From the NCBI RefSeq assembly GCF_040496035.1, contig NZ_JBEPJZ010000002.1, forward strand, positions 124,001-188,000: 64,000 nt of DNA, written 5' to 3'. The notes below the pieces were generated by a model, which was not told the origin of the DNA, searched no databases, and was given only the letters and a program-made list of their open reading frames with translations. The position numbers were made by a program, and so were the translations under genes. Shown here in pieces: positions 7,571 through 17,701 of this stretch; positions within the stretch are counted from its first letter, which is position 1; every line of letters begins with the position of its first letter. This stretch comes from Agromyces sp. SYSU T00194 (GTDB lineage Bacteria > Actinomycetota > Actinomycetes > Actinomycetales > Microbacteriaceae).

Positions 7571-9263
7571 GCGCACCCGGGCCCTCCGGCTCGCCCTGCC
7601 GCCGGCACGGCGACTGGCCCTGCCGGTGCTGCTCGGCGCGCTCTCGGCGGGCTCGACCATCGCGTTGCTCGCGGCGTCCGCCTGGCTCATCGCCCGTGCC
7701 GCCGAGCAGCCGCCGATCCTGTACCTCTCGCTCGGCGTCGTCGGCGTGCGCGCGTTCGCGATCGGGCGCGGCGTGTTCCGCTACCTCGAGCGGCTGACGG
7801 GTCACGACGCGGCCTTCCGCCAGCTGTCGGAACTGCGGGTGGGGATGGTCCGTCGCATCGTGCCCCTCGCACCGGACGGGCTCGCCGCCACGCGCCGCGG
7901 CGACCTGCTCGCGCGCTTCACGGGCGACGTCGACGAGCTGCAGGACCTGCCCCTGCGTGTGGTGCAGCCGGTCGCGAGCGCGGTCGTCGCGATCCTCGCG
8001 ACGCTTGTCGGGCTCGCGCTCCTCGTCCCGGCCTCGGCGCTGGCCGTCGGGCTGGTGCTCGCCGGCGGGCTGCTCGCGGCCACGCTCGGGCAGGGGGTGC
8101 TCTCGGCCCGCGCCGAGCGCCGGGTCGCCCCGCTGCGCGGCGACCTCGTCGACGCGGTGCTCGCGCACGTGCAGGCGCTGCCGACGCTCGTCGCCTACGG
8201 CGCCGACGGCGCGTCGCTGCGGCGGGTGACGACGGCCGATGCCCGCCTGCGCCGCGCGCGCGTGCGCGCGGCGCTCGGATCGGGACTCGCCGCGGCCGCG
8301 ATGGCGATCGCCGCGGGGGCGGCGGTGCTCGCCGCCGTCGCGGGGGCGGCCGGCCCGCTGGAGGACGGCACGCTCTCGGGGCCGCAGTTCGCGATCGTCG
8401 CGCTCGTGCCGCTCGCCCTGCTCGAGGTCGCGGGCGCGGTGCCGGTCGCCTGGGCGACGTGGCGCACCGTGCGGGCGAGCGCCCAGCGCGTCGACGGCGC
8501 CGTGCCGTCGGAGCCGCCCGCCGGCCTGCCCACGTCGATGCCCGAGCCGGTGGCGCTGCCGGCTGCGGACCGACCCCCGCTCCTCGAGCTGCGCGAGGTG
8601 CGCGCCGCCTGGCCCGACCTCGACGCCACCGGCGCCGGGCGCGCCCTCACGGGCGTCGACCTGGTCGTGCGCCCCGGCGAGCGCCTGCTCGTGCGCGGTC
8701 CGAGCGGCGCCGGCAAGACCACGCTGGCGCACGTGCTCGTCGGCTTCCTCGCCTACGAGGGGTCGTACCGCCTCGACGGCGTCGAGGTCCGCGCCGCCGA
8801 TGCGGATCGCGTGCGCGAGCGTATCGGGCTGTGCGAGCAGCGGCCGTGGCTGTTCGACACCGACATCCGGCAGAACCTCAAGTTCGCCCGCGACGACGCC
8901 GACGACGCGGAGCTCCTGGCGGTGCTCGACCGGGTCGGCCTCGGCGCCTGGGTCGCCGAGCGCGGCGGACTCGACGCGTCGGTGGGGGAGCGCGGCGCGC
9001 TCGTCTCGGGCGGCCAGGCGCAGCGCATCGCGCTCGCGCGCGCGATGCTGGCCGACTTCCCGGTGCTCGTGCTCGACGAGCCGACCGCGAACGTCGACCG
9101 GGAACGTGCCGACGCACTGCTGGCCGACCTGCTCGCCGCGGGGGCCGACGGGCGCACGGTCATCCTGATCTCGCACGACGTCGTCGACCCGGCGCTGGTG
9201 GACCGCACGGTGACGTGCGCCGCGGGCCGGATCCCCGCGGCGCGCCCCGACCTGCGCCGCTGA
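7560..9263 (+). CDS. cydC: Thiol reductant ABC exporter subunit CydC
   Basis: Partner half-transporter of CydD, 567 aa. The membrane domain includes LLAASAWLIARAAEQPPILYLS and FRYLERLTGHDAAFR, which are typical of CydC. The ATPase domain has Walker A GPSGAGKTT near residue 380, the signature VSGGQAQRIALARAM near 481, and Walker B VLVLDEPTANVD. The GTG start lies inside the last codons of cydD (11-base overlap), consistent with coupled translation and an equimolar heterodimer. No hairpin terminator is visible after the gene; the next gene has its own leaderless promoter 34 bases on. Confidence 0.92.
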   Translation: MSAERTRALRLALPPARRLALPVLLGALSAGSTIALLAASAWLIARAAEQPPILYLSLGVVGVRAFAIGRGVFRYLERLTGHDAAFRQLSELRVGMVRRIVPLAPDGLAATRRGDLLARFTGDVDELQDLPLRVVQPVASAVVAILATLVGLALLVPASALAVGLVLAGGLLAATLGQGVLSARAERRVAPLRGDLVDAVLAHVQALPTLVAYGADGASLRRVTTADARLRRARVRAALGSGLAAAAMAIAAGAAVLAAVAGAAGPLEDGTLSGPQFAIVALVPLALLEVAGAVPVAWATWRTVRASAQRVDGAVPSEPPAGLPTSMPEPVALPAADRPPLLELREVRAAWPDLDATGAGRALTGVDLVVRPGERLLVRGPSGAGKTTLAHVLVGFLAYEGSYRLDGVEVRAADADRVRERIGLCEQRPWLFDTDIRQNLKFARDDADDAELLAVLDRVGLGAWVAERGGLDASVGERGALVSGGQAQRIALARAMLADFPVLVLDEPTANVDRERADALLADLLAAGADGRTVILISHDVVDPALVDRTVTCAAGRIPAARPDLRR

Positions 9264-9308
9264 CCACCGGATGGCGGCCGCGCCGCGAACGGGACCTAGG
9301 CTGAGAGG

Positions 9309-10727
9309 ATGCCGCGACTGATCCGCAGCACGACGCTGCCCGCGTGGCGCGACCCCGAGGCCGTGTTCCTCGCCCTGGCCGGGGCCGGTGCCGACGTCGC
9401 GTGGCTCGACGGCGGACGGGATGCCACCGAGGGGCGCAGCGTCATCGCGGTCGCCGCCGACGGCGCGCCGACCGTGACCGCCGGGAGCGACGCAGATCCC
9501 GAGGCGGTGCTCGATGCGCTCGCCGCGCGCGTCGGCGGGGCGTCGCGCGCCGACGGGGAGCGGCGTCCCGAGGGCGCTGCAGTCGGCTGGCACGGGTGGT
9601 TCGGGTACGAGTTCGGTGCGCGCATGCTCGGCCTGCCGTCGGCGACCGCGACGACGCCCGATGCCGCGTTCTTCCTCGCCGACCGGGTGGTGGTCTTCGA
9701 CCACGCGGTGCGTGCAGTGCGGCTGGAGTGGCTCGAGGACGACGCCGCCCCCGCGGAGCCGCTGCGCGCGTGGGTCGACCGGGTCGCCGCGCTCGTCGCG
9801 GGCCTGCCGGAGACGGATGCCCCGCGGCATCCGCTGCCCGTCGACGCCGGGAGCCGCCCCGTCGGCGTGCGCTGGCGGCACGCGCCCGACGCGTACGCCC
9901 GCATGATCGAGGACTGCCGGGCGGCGATCACGCGGGGCGACGCGTACCAGCTGTGCCTCACGAACCGCATCGACGTCGACGCCGCGGTCGATCCGGTGGC
10001 GGCGTACCTGCGGCTGCGGCGGTCGAGCCCGAGCCACCACGGCGGGTTCGTGCGCATCGGCGACACCGCGCTGCTCAGCGCATCACCCGAGCAGTTCCTG
10101 CACGTGGGCACCGACCGCATCGTGTCGACGAAGCCCATGAAGGGCACCCGCCGGCGCTCCGCCGACCCGGCCGAGGATGCGGCGCTGCGCGCTGAACTCC
10201 TCGCGAGCGACAAGGAGCGCGCCGAGAACCTCATGATCGTCGACCTCATGCGCAACGACCTCGCGCGCATCGCCGAGGTCGGCGAGGTCTGGGTGACGGG
10301 CCTGCTCGTCGTCGAGGAGTACCCGCACGTGCACCAGCTGGTGTCGACGGTGACGGCCCGCCTGCGGCATCCGCTCACCGCCCTCGACGTGGTGCGGGCG
10401 ACCTTCCCGGCCGGCTCGATGACCGGGGCGCCGAAGGAGAGCGCCATGCGCATCCTGCACGGCCTCGAGCGCGGCCCGCGCGGGGTGTACTCCGGCGCGT
10501 TCGGCCGCATCGGCGTCGACGGCGGCGCGGACCTGGCCATGGTCATCCGCTCGATCGTCGTGACGCCCGAGGGCGCGTCGATCGGCACCGGCGGCGGCAT
10601 CACGGCGCTGTCCGACCCCGCCGAGGAGGTCGAGGAGACCCGGCTGAAGGCGCGTGCGCTGCTCGCCGTGCTGGGCGTGGACGGCGACGACGATGGGGGT
10701 CGCGGGCGGAGCGCCCGGATCGAATAG
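9309..10727 (+). CDS. pabB: Chorismate-binding enzyme, probable aminodeoxychorismate synthase component I
   Basis: Enzyme of 472 aa in the anthranilate synthase component I/PabB/isochorismate synthase superfamily. The C-terminal domain carries [23 protein letters not shown] near residue 275, [16 protein letters not shown], and [15 protein letters not shown], which match PabB and TrpE. I favour PabB (folate branch) because the Lys of PMKGT matches the PIKGT of PabB and no trp genes are nearby; TrpE cannot be excluded. ATG at 9309 follows TAGGCT (9297-9302) by 6 nt, indicating a leaderless mRNA. Its stop codon TAG is the start of TAGGCT at 10725-10730, a likely -10 for leuS. Confidence 0.82.
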   Translation: MPRLIRSTTLPAWRDPEAVFLALAGAGADVAWLDGGRDATEGRSVIAVAADGAPTVTAGSDADPEAVLDALAARVGGASRADGERRPEGAAVGWHGWFGYEFGARMLGLPSATATTPDAAFFLADRVVVFDHAVRAVRLEWLEDDAAPAEPLRAWVDRVAALVAGLPETDAPRHPLPVDAGSRPVGVRWRHAPDAYARMIEDCRAAITRGDAYQLCLTNRIDVDAAVDPVAAYLRLRRSSPSHHGGFVRIGDTALLSASPEQFLHVGTDRIVSTKPMKGTRRRSADPAEDAALRAELLASDKERAENLMIVDLMRNDLARIAEVGEVWVTGLLVVEEYPHVHQLVSTVTARLRHPLTALDVVRATFPAGSMTGAPKESAMRILHGLERGPRGVYSGAFGRIGVDGGADLAMVIRSIVVTPEGASIGTGGGITALSDPAEEVEETRLKARALLAVLGVDGDDDGGRGRSARIE

Positions 10728-10783
10728 GCTGGAGGCTCGGACCGGGCGCTTCCGCGCGCCTGCGATCCCCACAGCGATCCCCC

Positions 10784-13381
10784 ATGAATGAGAGTCACGT
10801 GGCACACGAGCACGACACCACGCCCACCCCGCCCGGCGAGGCCGACCAGTACGACTTCGCCGCGCTCCAGGAGAAGTGGCTGCCGCGCTGGGAGGCGCTC
10901 GACCCGTTCCGCGCCGGCCGGCCGGGTGACACGCGCCCGCGCAAGTACGTGCTCGACATGTTCCCGTACCCGTCGGGCGACCTGCACATGGGCCACGCCG
11001 AGGCGTTCGGCTACGGCGACACCGTCGCGCGCTACTGGCGCCAGCAGGGCTTCGACGTGCTCCACCCGATCGGGTGGGACTCCTTCGGCCTGCCCGCCGA
11101 GAACGCGGCCATCAAGCGCGGCATCGACCCGAAGCCCTGGACCTACGACAACATCGCCCAGCAGAAGGCGAGCTTCCGCACCTACGCGCCGTCGTTCGAC
11201 TGGTCGCGCGAGCTGCACACGAGCGACCCCGAGTACTACAAGTGGAACCAGTGGCTGTTCCTCAAGCTGTACGAGGAGGGCATCGCCTACCGCAAGGAGG
11301 GCCAGGTCAACTGGTGCCCGAACGACCAGACCGTGCTCGCGAACGAGCAGGTCATCGACGGGCACTGCGAGCGCTGCGGCTTCGAGGTCACCAAGAAGTC
11401 GCTGACCCAGTGGTACTTCCGCGTCACCGACTACGCCGACCGCCTGCTCGACGACCTGAACCAGCTCGAGGGCCGCTGGCCGTCGAAGGTGCTGGCCATG
11501 CAGCGCAACTGGATCGGCCGCTCGACCGGCGCCGACGTCGAGTTCGAGATCGAGGGTCGCGACGAGCGCATCAGCGTCTTCACGACGCGCCCCGACACGC
11601 TGTTCGGCGCGACCTTCATGGTCGTCGCCCCCGACTCGAAGCTGGCCGCCGAGCTCGCGGCGGGCGCCGGCGCCGAGGTGCAGGCCCGCTTCGAGGCCTA
11701 CCTCGCCGACGTGCAGGCCGAGACCGAGATCGACCGCCTGAGCACCGAGCGGCCGAAGACCGGCGTCTTCCTCGACCGCTACGCGGTCAACCCCGTCAAC
11801 GGCGAGCGGCTGCCGATCTGGGCCGCCGACTACGTGCTGGCCGACTACGGCCACGGCGCGATCATGGCCGTGCCCGCGCACGACCAGCGCGACCTCGACT
11901 TCGCGCGCGCCTTCGACCTGCCGGTGCGGGTCGTCGTCGACACGCACGCGCCGATCACGGGCGCGATCCCGGTGATCCCGCTCGACGAGCACGGCGTGCC
12001 GATGCTGCCCGACGAGGCGCCGTCGGAGAGCCCCGCCGACACGGGCGAGGCGCTGACCGGCGACGGACGCATGATCAACTCGGGCCCGCTCGACGGCCTG
12101 AGCAAGCGCAACGCGATCCGCAAGGTCATCGACCTGCTGGAGCAGCGCGACCTCGGCCGTGCGTCGAAGAACTACCGCCTGCGCGACTGGCTCATCTCGC
12201 GCCAGCGATACTGGGGCACGCCCATCCCGATCATCCACTGCGCCGAGTGCGGCGAGGTGCCGGTGCCCGACGACCAGCTGCCCGTGACGCTGCCCGACGC
12301 CGAGGGCCTCGACCTGCGCCCCAAGGGCACCAGCCCGCTGGGCGCGGCCGACGACTGGGCGAGCGTGGCCTGCCCGAAGTGCGGCGGCGACGCCCGTCGC
12401 GACTCCGACACCATGGACACCTTCGTCGACAGCTCCTGGTACTACCTGCGGTACCTGAACGCCGACGACGACACCCGCGCGTTCGACCCCGCCGAGGCGG
12501 AGAAGTGGGCGCCCGTCGACCAGTACGTGGGCGGCGTCGAGCACGCCATCCTGCACCTGCTGTACGCCCGGTTCATCACCAAGGTGCTGTTCGACCTCGG
12601 GTACCTGAGCTTCACCGAGCCGTTCACCTCCCTGCTCAACCAGGGCATGGTGATCATGGACGGCTCGAAGATGTCGAAGTCGAAGGGCAACCTGGTCGAG
12701 TTCGCCGGCGAGCTGCGCGACCACGGCACCGACGCGCTGCGCGTCACGCTGGCGTTCGCCGGACCGCCCGAGGACGACATCGACTGGGCCGACGTCTCGC
12801 CCGTCGGCTCGGCGAAGTTCCTCGCCCGCGCGTGGCGCATCTCGGGCGAGGTCAGCTCGCCGACCGGCGTCGAGTGGAAGAGCGGCGACCGCGCCCTGCG
12901 GCGCGTCACGCACCGGTTCCTGGCGGATGCCCCGGGGCTGGTCGAGGCCTTCAAGTTCAACGTCGTCGTGGCCCGCCTCATGGAGCTGGTGAACGCCACC
13001 CGCAAGACCATCGACTCGGGCCCCGGCGCGGGCGACGCGGCGGTGCGCGAGGCCGCCGAGGTCACCGCGATGGCGCTGAACCTGTTCGCGCCCTACACGG
13101 CGGAGGACATGTGGGAGCGCCTCGGCTACGAGCCGACGGTCGCGCTGGTGCACTGGCGCAAGGCCGACCCGGCGCTGCTGGTCGAGGAGTCGGTCACGGC
13201 GGTCGTGCAGGTCGACGGCAAGGTGCGCGACCGCATCGAGGTCTCGCCGAAGATCTCCTCCGACGAGCTCGAGCAGCTCGCCCGCGCCTCGGCGGCGGTG
13301 CAGCGCTCGGTCGGCGACCGCGAGATCGCGAACGTGATCGTGCGCGCGCCGAAGCTCGTGAACATCGCCACCAGGCGCTGA
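10784..13381 (+). CDS. leuS: Leucyl-tRNA synthetase
   Basis: Class Ia aminoacyl-tRNA synthetase of about 865 aa that charges tRNA-Leu in the cytoplasm. The HIGH-type motif is HMGH in [17 protein letters not shown], and the KMSKS loop is intact in [15 protein letters not shown] near residue 630. The CP1 editing domain lies between ([19 protein letters not shown]), and a zinc-knuckle-like pair of CxxC motifs is present (CPNDQ/CERC and CAECGEV/CPKCGGD). Two starts are possible, ATG 10784 or GTG 10799; I kept the first. A TAGGCT box at 10725-10730 would give a leader of about 47 nt with no T-box features. Confidence 0.96.
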   Translation: MNESHVAHEHDTTPTPPGEADQYDFAALQEKWLPRWEALDPFRAGRPGDTRPRKYVLDMFPYPSGDLHMGHAEAFGYGDTVARYWRQQGFDVLHPIGWDSFGLPAENAAIKRGIDPKPWTYDNIAQQKASFRTYAPSFDWSRELHTSDPEYYKWNQWLFLKLYEEGIAYRKEGQVNWCPNDQTVLANEQVIDGHCERCGFEVTKKSLTQWYFRVTDYADRLLDDLNQLEGRWPSKVLAMQRNWIGRSTGADVEFEIEGRDERISVFTTRPDTLFGATFMVVAPDSKLAAELAAGAGAEVQARFEAYLADVQAETEIDRLSTERPKTGVFLDRYAVNPVNGERLPIWAADYVLADYGHGAIMAVPAHDQRDLDFARAFDLPVRVVVDTHAPITGAIPVIPLDEHGVPMLPDEAPSESPADTGEALTGDGRMINSGPLDGLSKRNAIRKVIDLLEQRDLGRASKNYRLRDWLISRQRYWGTPIPIIHCAECGEVPVPDDQLPVTLPDAEGLDLRPKGTSPLGAADDWASVACPKCGGDARRDSDTMDTFVDSSWYYLRYLNADDDTRAFDPAEAEKWAPVDQYVGGVEHAILHLLYARFITKVLFDLGYLSFTEPFTSLLNQGMVIMDGSKMSKSKGNLVEFAGELRDHGTDALRVTLAFAGPPEDDIDWADVSPVGSAKFLARAWRISGEVSSPTGVEWKSGDRALRRVTHRFLADAPGLVEAFKFNVVVARLMELVNATRKTIDSGPGAGDAAVREAAEVTAMALNLFAPYTAEDMWERLGYEPTVALVHWRKADPALLVEESVTAVVQVDGKVRDRIEVSPKISSDELEQLARASAAVQRSVGDREIANVIVRAPKLVNIATRR

Positions 13382-13414
13382 CGCGCCGGCTCGCTCCTCC
13401 ACACCGTGGGCTCG

Positions 13415-13429
13415 CCCGGCACTCCCGGG
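13415..13429 (+). terminator. Weak hairpin after leuS
   Basis: A 5-bp stem CCCGG/CCGGG with the 5-nt loop CACTC lies 34 bases after the leuS stop, with no T-run. It may end the leuS transcript before the leaderless comEA promoter at 13470, but the stem is short. Confidence 0.3.
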
Positions 13430-13481
13430 TGAGACGACGGATGCCGCGGGGCGGGCGCGCGTGCGCGCCTAGCGTGCGAGC

Positions 13482-14108
13482 GTGCCCGAGCCCGACGACC
13501 CCGGTGCCGACCTCGCGCCGAGCGCGCGGCGCCCGCGCCTGCGCATCGGCGTGGGCGCCGCCGTGGTGCTGTTCCTGGGATCGCTCGGCGGAGCCGCCCT
13601 GCTGTCGGCGTGGTCGGGTGGCGGGGGAACGGTCGAGCTTCCCGTCGACGCGTCGCCGCTCGCCACCGAGACGGTCGTGCGGGAGGAGCAGGTGCTGCTC
13701 GTGCACGTCGCCGGTGCGGTGCGGGAGCCGGGGCTCGTGCAGCTCGCGCCGGGCGCGCGCGTCGTCGATGCAATCACTGCCGCCGGAGGCCTCGCGGAGG
13801 ACGCGGCCGCCGACGCGGTGAACCTGGCGCGGCCGGTGGCCGACGGCGAGCAGCTCGTCGTGCCCGTGGTGGGGGAGGAGCCCGCATCCGCCGCGCAGCC
13901 GGGGGTGTCCGGCGATGGCCGGGTGCGCCTGAGCACGGCGGACGCGGCGACGCTCGAGACGCTGCCCGGCATCGGCCCCGCGCTGGCGCAGCGCATCATC
14001 GACTGGCGCACCGCGAACGGCGGGTTCACCGACGTCGAGCAGCTGCGGGAGGTCGCGGGCATCGGCGAGGTCACGCTCGGTCGGCTGCGCGACCTCGTCG
14101 TGCCGTGA
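13482..14108 (+). CDS. comEA: ComEA family DNA-uptake/DNA-binding protein
   Basis: Membrane-anchored double-stranded DNA receptor of the competence system, 208 aa. It has a single transmembrane segment near residues 22-45, then an SLBB-type domain (VHVAGAVREPGLVQLAPGAR), and a C-terminal helix-hairpin-helix domain (TLETLPGIGPALAQRIIDWR, then LREVAGIGEVTLGRLRDLV). It should bind incoming DNA outside the membrane and hand it to ComEC, encoded immediately downstream with a GTGA overlap. GTG at 13482 lies 6 nt after TAGCGT (13470-13475), so the comEA-comEC transcript is probably leaderless. Confidence 0.92.
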   Translation: MPEPDDPGADLAPSARRPRLRIGVGAAVVLFLGSLGGAALLSAWSGGGGTVELPVDASPLATETVVREEQVLLVHVAGAVREPGLVQLAPGARVVDAITAAGGLAEDAAADAVNLARPVADGEQLVVPVVGEEPASAAQPGVSGDGRVRLSTADAATLETLPGIGPALAQRIIDWRTANGGFTDVEQLREVAGIGEVTLGRLRDLVVP

Positions 14109-16663
14109 GCGGGTTCGGTACGGGAGTCGACCTGCGCCTCGCGCTGCCGGCGGTCGCGGGCTGGCTCGCCGCGATCGTGCTCGTGGGCGCGCCGCATGCG
14201 GGGTGGTGGGTCGCCGGTGGTGCGTGGGCGCTCGGGGTCCTGTCGCCGGCCGCCGCGGCGCTCCACCGCAGACGAAGGAGATCGGTCGCGGGCGGGTCGT
14301 CGTCTGCGCGGGGCGCGTCGCCGGCCGCCGTTGCGCAGGTCGCTGCGGGCAGGGCCGGCGCGGTCCTGGTCGGCGCCGCGGTGGTGGGCCTCATCGCCGC
14401 GTCGGTCGCGAACGCGGATGCCAGGAGGTCGGCGCCGCTCGAATCGGCGCCGGGGACGATCTGGGAGCTCAGGGTCGATGGTCGGCCTGGCACGGCATAC
14501 CCCGCGTTCGACGGTTCGGCGCAGGTGCGGTTCGCGGCGACGTTGGTCGCGGTGGACCCCGCCGGCGATGCGGATTCGCGGGCCGGGCTCGCGCTCGCGG
14601 TGCCCGTGCGCGTGACGGCACCCGCCGCCGATCCGACGCCGGTGTTCGGAGCACTGGTGCGGGTCGAGGTCGCGTCGGCGCGGCCCGCCGAGGCGGGCGA
14701 TCGCGCCGCCCTGCTCGTGCGGGCCGCGAGCTCGCCGGAGGTCGTGAGCCTTCCGGCGTGGGCGGCCTGGGCCGGCACGCTCGGCGACGAGTTCGCCGCC
14801 GCGGCGGAGGCGCTGCCCGGTGACGGCGGTGCACTGGTGCCCGGCCTCGCGGTCGGCGACACCACGGCGGTGGGCGACGACCTCGACGCGGCCATGAAGA
14901 CCAGCTCGCTGAGCCACCTCACCGCGGTCTCCGGTGCGAACTGCGCGATCGTGACGGCGGCCGGACTCGCGCTGGCCTCGCTCGCAGGCCTCGGGGGCCG
15001 CACTCGGCTGGTCGTCGCCGGTGCGGCACTTTTCGCGTTCGTCGCGATCGTCACGCCCGAGGCGAGCGTGGTGCGCGCAGCCACGATGGCGGGCGTCGTG
15101 CTGGTCGCGCTCGCACTCGGCCGTGGGGGAGGCGGCGTACCCGCGCTCTCGGTCGCGGTCGTCGGACTGCTCGCGGTCGACCCCTGGTACGCCCGCGATG
15201 CCGGCTTCGCGCTCTCGGTGCTCGCGACCGCGGGGCTGCTGCTGCTCGCCCCGCCGATCGCGCGACGATTCGCACGCATCATGCCGGTGCCCCTCGCCGA
15301 GGCGCTCGCGCTGTCGGTGGCCGCGCAGCTGGCGTGCCAGCCGGTGCTCACGCTGCTCGCACCCGCCGTGCCGGTGTTCGGCGTCGCCGCGAACCTGCTC
15401 GCCGCGCCCGCGGCGCCGGTCGCCACGGTCGTCGGCCTGCTCGCCTGCCTGGCGCTGCCGGTGCTGCCCGGCGTCGCGCACGCCCTGCTCTGGATCGCCT
15501 GGCTGCCCGCGACCTGGATCGCCGCGCTCGCCCGCACGACCGCCGCGCTCCCTGGGGCGTCGGCCGGGGTGCCCGACGGTGCGGTCGGGGTCGTGCTCGT
15601 CACCCTGGGCGTGGTGGGCGTCGTGGTCGCCTGGCTGGCCGACCGGCGCCGGGTGCGCCTGGCGGCTGCGGTCGCGGTCGCCGTTCTGCTCGGTGCCTGG
15701 GCGGGCTGGGGCTGGGTCGCCGACGGGCTGCGCACCGCGAACCGTCCCGCCGACTGGGTGCTGGCCGCGTGCGACGTCGGCCAGGGCGACGCCGTGCTCG
15801 TGCGCGCGGGCGGCGCGACCCTGCTGGTGGATACGGGTCCCGACGTCGACGCACTGAGCGGATGCCTCGGAGCGCTGCGCATCGACCACGTCGACGTGCT
15901 CGTGCTCTCGCACTTCGACGCCGACCACGTCGGGGCGACCGCCGCACTCGCCGGCCGCGTCGGGCTCGTGCTGGTCGCCGACGCCGACGACCCGCGGGAG
16001 GCCGCCGCGCTCGCGCCGCTGGGCGACACCCCGGTCGAGCGCGTCTCGGTCGGCGACGGCGGCGCCGTCGGGGGCATCCGCTGGAGCGTGGCCTGGCCGC
16101 GCGCAGGTGCGCCCGGCGGCAACGACGCGAGCGTCGTGCTGCTCGTCGACGCGGGTGGGCTGCGCACGGCGTTCCTCGGCGACCTCGGGGAACAGGCGCA
16201 GCGCGCGATGGCGACGGGTGGCCTGCCGCACGCCGACGTGGTGAAGGTCGCGCACCACGGCTCGGCCGACCAGTACGACCGGGCGTACGAGCAGCTGGGC
16301 GCGCGGGTGGGCCTCGTCAGCGTGGGTGCGGACAACGGCTACGGGCATCCGACCGACCGGGCCCTCGAGCTCGTGCGCGCGGCCGGCGGCACGCCCGTGC
16401 GCACCGACGAGTCGGGTCTCGTGCTCGTGGCGCAGCGCGACGGCGCCCCGGTGGTCTGGGTGGCGCGCGGCGCCGGAGACGCGGCCGCCGCCGTGGTCCC
16501 GGCGTGGGCGGTCGCCGGTAGACTCGGCGCCGACCCGACCGGCGGGTCGCGACGAGGAGGAACCGCGTGGCCCGCACCGCCCGATCGGCAGCCCCGAAGG
16601 CGAAGGTCGCGATTCCGCAGCTCGGCTGGCACGAGGTGCGACCCGCGCCCGTGGTGCTCGTGA
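14105..16663 (+). CDS. comEC: ComEC/Rec2 family DNA-uptake channel
   Basis: Polytopic membrane protein of 852 aa, proposed to form the channel and nuclease for single-stranded DNA entry. It has an N-terminal DUF4131-type region, then the Competence domain with many transmembrane helices (LSHLTAVSGANCAIVTAAG near residue 272), and a C-terminal metallo-beta-lactamase-like domain with LSHFDADHVGAT near residue 602 and VKVAHHGSADQ. The GTG start overlaps the comEA stop (GTGA). The frame runs 97 bases into holA, giving a basic Pro/Arg/Ser-rich tail of about 32 residues not expected in the family. The promoter for holA appears to lie inside this 3' end. Confidence 0.9.
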   Translation: MSGFGTGVDLRLALPAVAGWLAAIVLVGAPHAGWWVAGGAWALGVLSPAAAALHRRRRRSVAGGSSSARGASPAAVAQVAAGRAGAVLVGAAVVGLIAASVANADARRSAPLESAPGTIWELRVDGRPGTAYPAFDGSAQVRFAATLVAVDPAGDADSRAGLALAVPVRVTAPAADPTPVFGALVRVEVASARPAEAGDRAALLVRAASSPEVVSLPAWAAWAGTLGDEFAAAAEALPGDGGALVPGLAVGDTTAVGDDLDAAMKTSSLSHLTAVSGANCAIVTAAGLALASLAGLGGRTRLVVAGAALFAFVAIVTPEASVVRAATMAGVVLVALALGRGGGGVPALSVAVVGLLAVDPWYARDAGFALSVLATAGLLLLAPPIARRFARIMPVPLAEALALSVAAQLACQPVLTLLAPAVPVFGVAANLLAAPAAPVATVVGLLACLALPVLPGVAHALLWIAWLPATWIAALARTTAALPGASAGVPDGAVGVVLVTLGVVGVVVAWLADRRRVRLAAAVAVAVLLGAWAGWGWVADGLRTANRPADWVLAACDVGQGDAVLVRAGGATLLVDTGPDVDALSGCLGALRIDHVDVLVLSHFDADHVGATAALAGRVGLVLVADADDPREAAALAPLGDTPVERVSVGDGGAVGGIRWSVAWPRAGAPGGNDASVVLLVDAGGLRTAFLGDLGEQAQRAMATGGLPHADVVKVAHHGSADQYDRAYEQLGARVGLVSVGADNGYGHPTDRALELVRAAGGTPVRTDESGLVLVAQRDGAPVVWVARGAGDAAAAVVPAWAVAGRLGADPTGGSRRGGTAWPAPPDRQPRRRRSRFRSSAGTRCDPRPWCS
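16519..16560 (+). promoter_or_regulatory. holA promoter, leader hairpin and ribosome-binding site inside comEC
   Basis: A TAGACT box (16519-16524) is followed by a perfect 7-bp stem, CGACCCG (16531-16537) and CGGGTCG (16543-16549) with loop ACCGG, at about the expected transcript 5' end. The Shine-Dalgarno GAGGAGG (16554-16560) comes next, 6 nt before the holA GTG. A 5'-terminal hairpin like this could protect the mRNA or tune access to the ribosome site. All of it lies within the comEC reading frame. Confidence 0.5.
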
Positions 16664-17589
16664 CCGGCCCCGAGGGCTTCCTCGCCGACCGTGCCATGCG
16701 GAAGCTCCGCGACGAGCTCCGGGCCGCGGACGCATCGCTCGAGGTGACCGACGTCGATGCGGCGTCCGCCAGCCGCGGCGAGCTGCTGACGCTCGCGAGC
16801 CCGTCGCTGTTCGGCGAGCCGCGGCTCATCCGCGTCGAGGCGGTCGAGAAGTGCAGCGACGACTTCCTCGCCGACGCGCTCGAGTACCTCGAGGCGCCGG
16901 CCGACGACACGACCCTCGTGCTCCGGCACGCCGGCGGCGCGCGGGCGCGCAAGCTGCTCGAGGCGATCCGCGGCGGCGCGGGCGGCGGCATCGAGATCGT
17001 CTGCGCCGAGTTGAAGCGCGACGCCGACCGATACGAGTTCGCCGCGCAGGAATTCCGTGCGGGCGGCCGGCGTGCGACGCCGGGCGCGGTGCGGGCGGTC
17101 GTCTCGGCGTTCGCCGACGACCTGGCCGAGCTGGCGGCGGCGATCGCGCAGCTCATGGCCGACTCCGCCGGCGAGATCACCGAGCAGACCGTCGGTCGCT
17201 ACTACGGCGGCCGCGTCGAGACGACGGCGTTCGTCGTCGCCGACCAGGCGATCGCCGGCCGCCACGGCGAGGCGCTGCGCGCACTGCGCCAGGCGCTGCA
17301 GTCGGGCGCCGACCCCGTGCCCATGGTCGCCGCCGTCGCCGTGAAGCTCCGCACCATGGCGAAGGTCTCCGGCACCCGCGGCAGCTCCGCGCAGCTCGCC
17401 AAGCAGCTCGGCCTCGCGCCGTGGCAGATCGACCGGGCCAGGCGCGACCTCTCCGGCTGGGACGACGAGGGGCTCGGTACCGCGATCCAGGCGCTCGCGA
17501 CCGCTGACGCGAACGTGAAGGGCGCCGGACGCGATCCCGTCTTCGCGCTCGAGCAGCTGGTCGGGGTCATCGCGCGACGCGGTCGCTGA
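16567..17589 (+). CDS. holA: DNA polymerase III subunit delta
   Basis: Clamp-loader subunit of 340 aa that opens the beta sliding clamp. The N-terminal AAA+-like fold lacks a working Walker A, as expected for delta; PVVLVTGPEGFLADRAMRKL is the diagnostic start. The C-terminal helical part includes DPVPMVAAVAVKLRTMAKV and LGLAPWQIDRARRDL, typical of HolA. The GTG is set by a strong GAGGAGG site at 16554-16560. It overlaps the 3' end of comEC by 97 bases. It converges on rpsT, and the shared region 17651-17680 holds a terminator-like hairpin. Confidence 0.93.
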   Translation: MARTARSAAPKAKVAIPQLGWHEVRPAPVVLVTGPEGFLADRAMRKLRDELRAADASLEVTDVDAASASRGELLTLASPSLFGEPRLIRVEAVEKCSDDFLADALEYLEAPADDTTLVLRHAGGARARKLLEAIRGGAGGGIEIVCAELKRDADRYEFAAQEFRAGGRRATPGAVRAVVSAFADDLAELAAAIAQLMADSAGEITEQTVGRYYGGRVETTAFVVADQAIAGRHGEALRALRQALQSGADPVPMVAAVAVKLRTMAKVSGTRGSSAQLAKQLGLAPWQIDRARRDLSGWDDEGLGTAIQALATADANVKGAGRDPVFALEQLVGVIARRGR

Positions 17590-17650
17590 GCGGCATCCGC
17601 CCGCCCTCGCGATGGGCGCCTGCGATGCGCGTGTGCCCCGCAGACGCGAA

Positions 17651-17680
17651 ACGGGGCCCCTCCTGCTGGAGGAACCCCGT
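17651..17680 (-). terminator. Terminator hairpin between holA and rpsT
   Basis: Read leftward, ACGGGG pairs with CCCCGT (6 bp) and, inside a 2x2 internal mismatch, CCTCC pairs with GGAGG around a 4-nt loop. The minus-strand side ends CCCCGTTTC, a weak T-tract, so it most probably ends rpsT. Its position between convergent genes means it may serve holA too. Confidence 0.65.
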
Positions 17681-17701
17681 CTCGAACGACTGCGGCGCGA
17701 C

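Noticed and set aside
10731..10783. Possible T-box or structured riboswitch before leuS
   Set aside because: The leader is only about 47 nt and has no T-box bulge, specifier loop or antiterminator.
9296..13402. A 1368-codon antisense frame over pabB and leuS
   Set aside because: Same reason; leuS has complete catalytic motifs and the antisense product shows only codon-bias patterns.
14105..16663. Frameshift in comEC explaining the overlap with holA
   Set aside because: The metallo-beta-lactamase-like domain is continuous to its expected end near residue 790; only the extreme tail is unusual, so no frameshift is needed.
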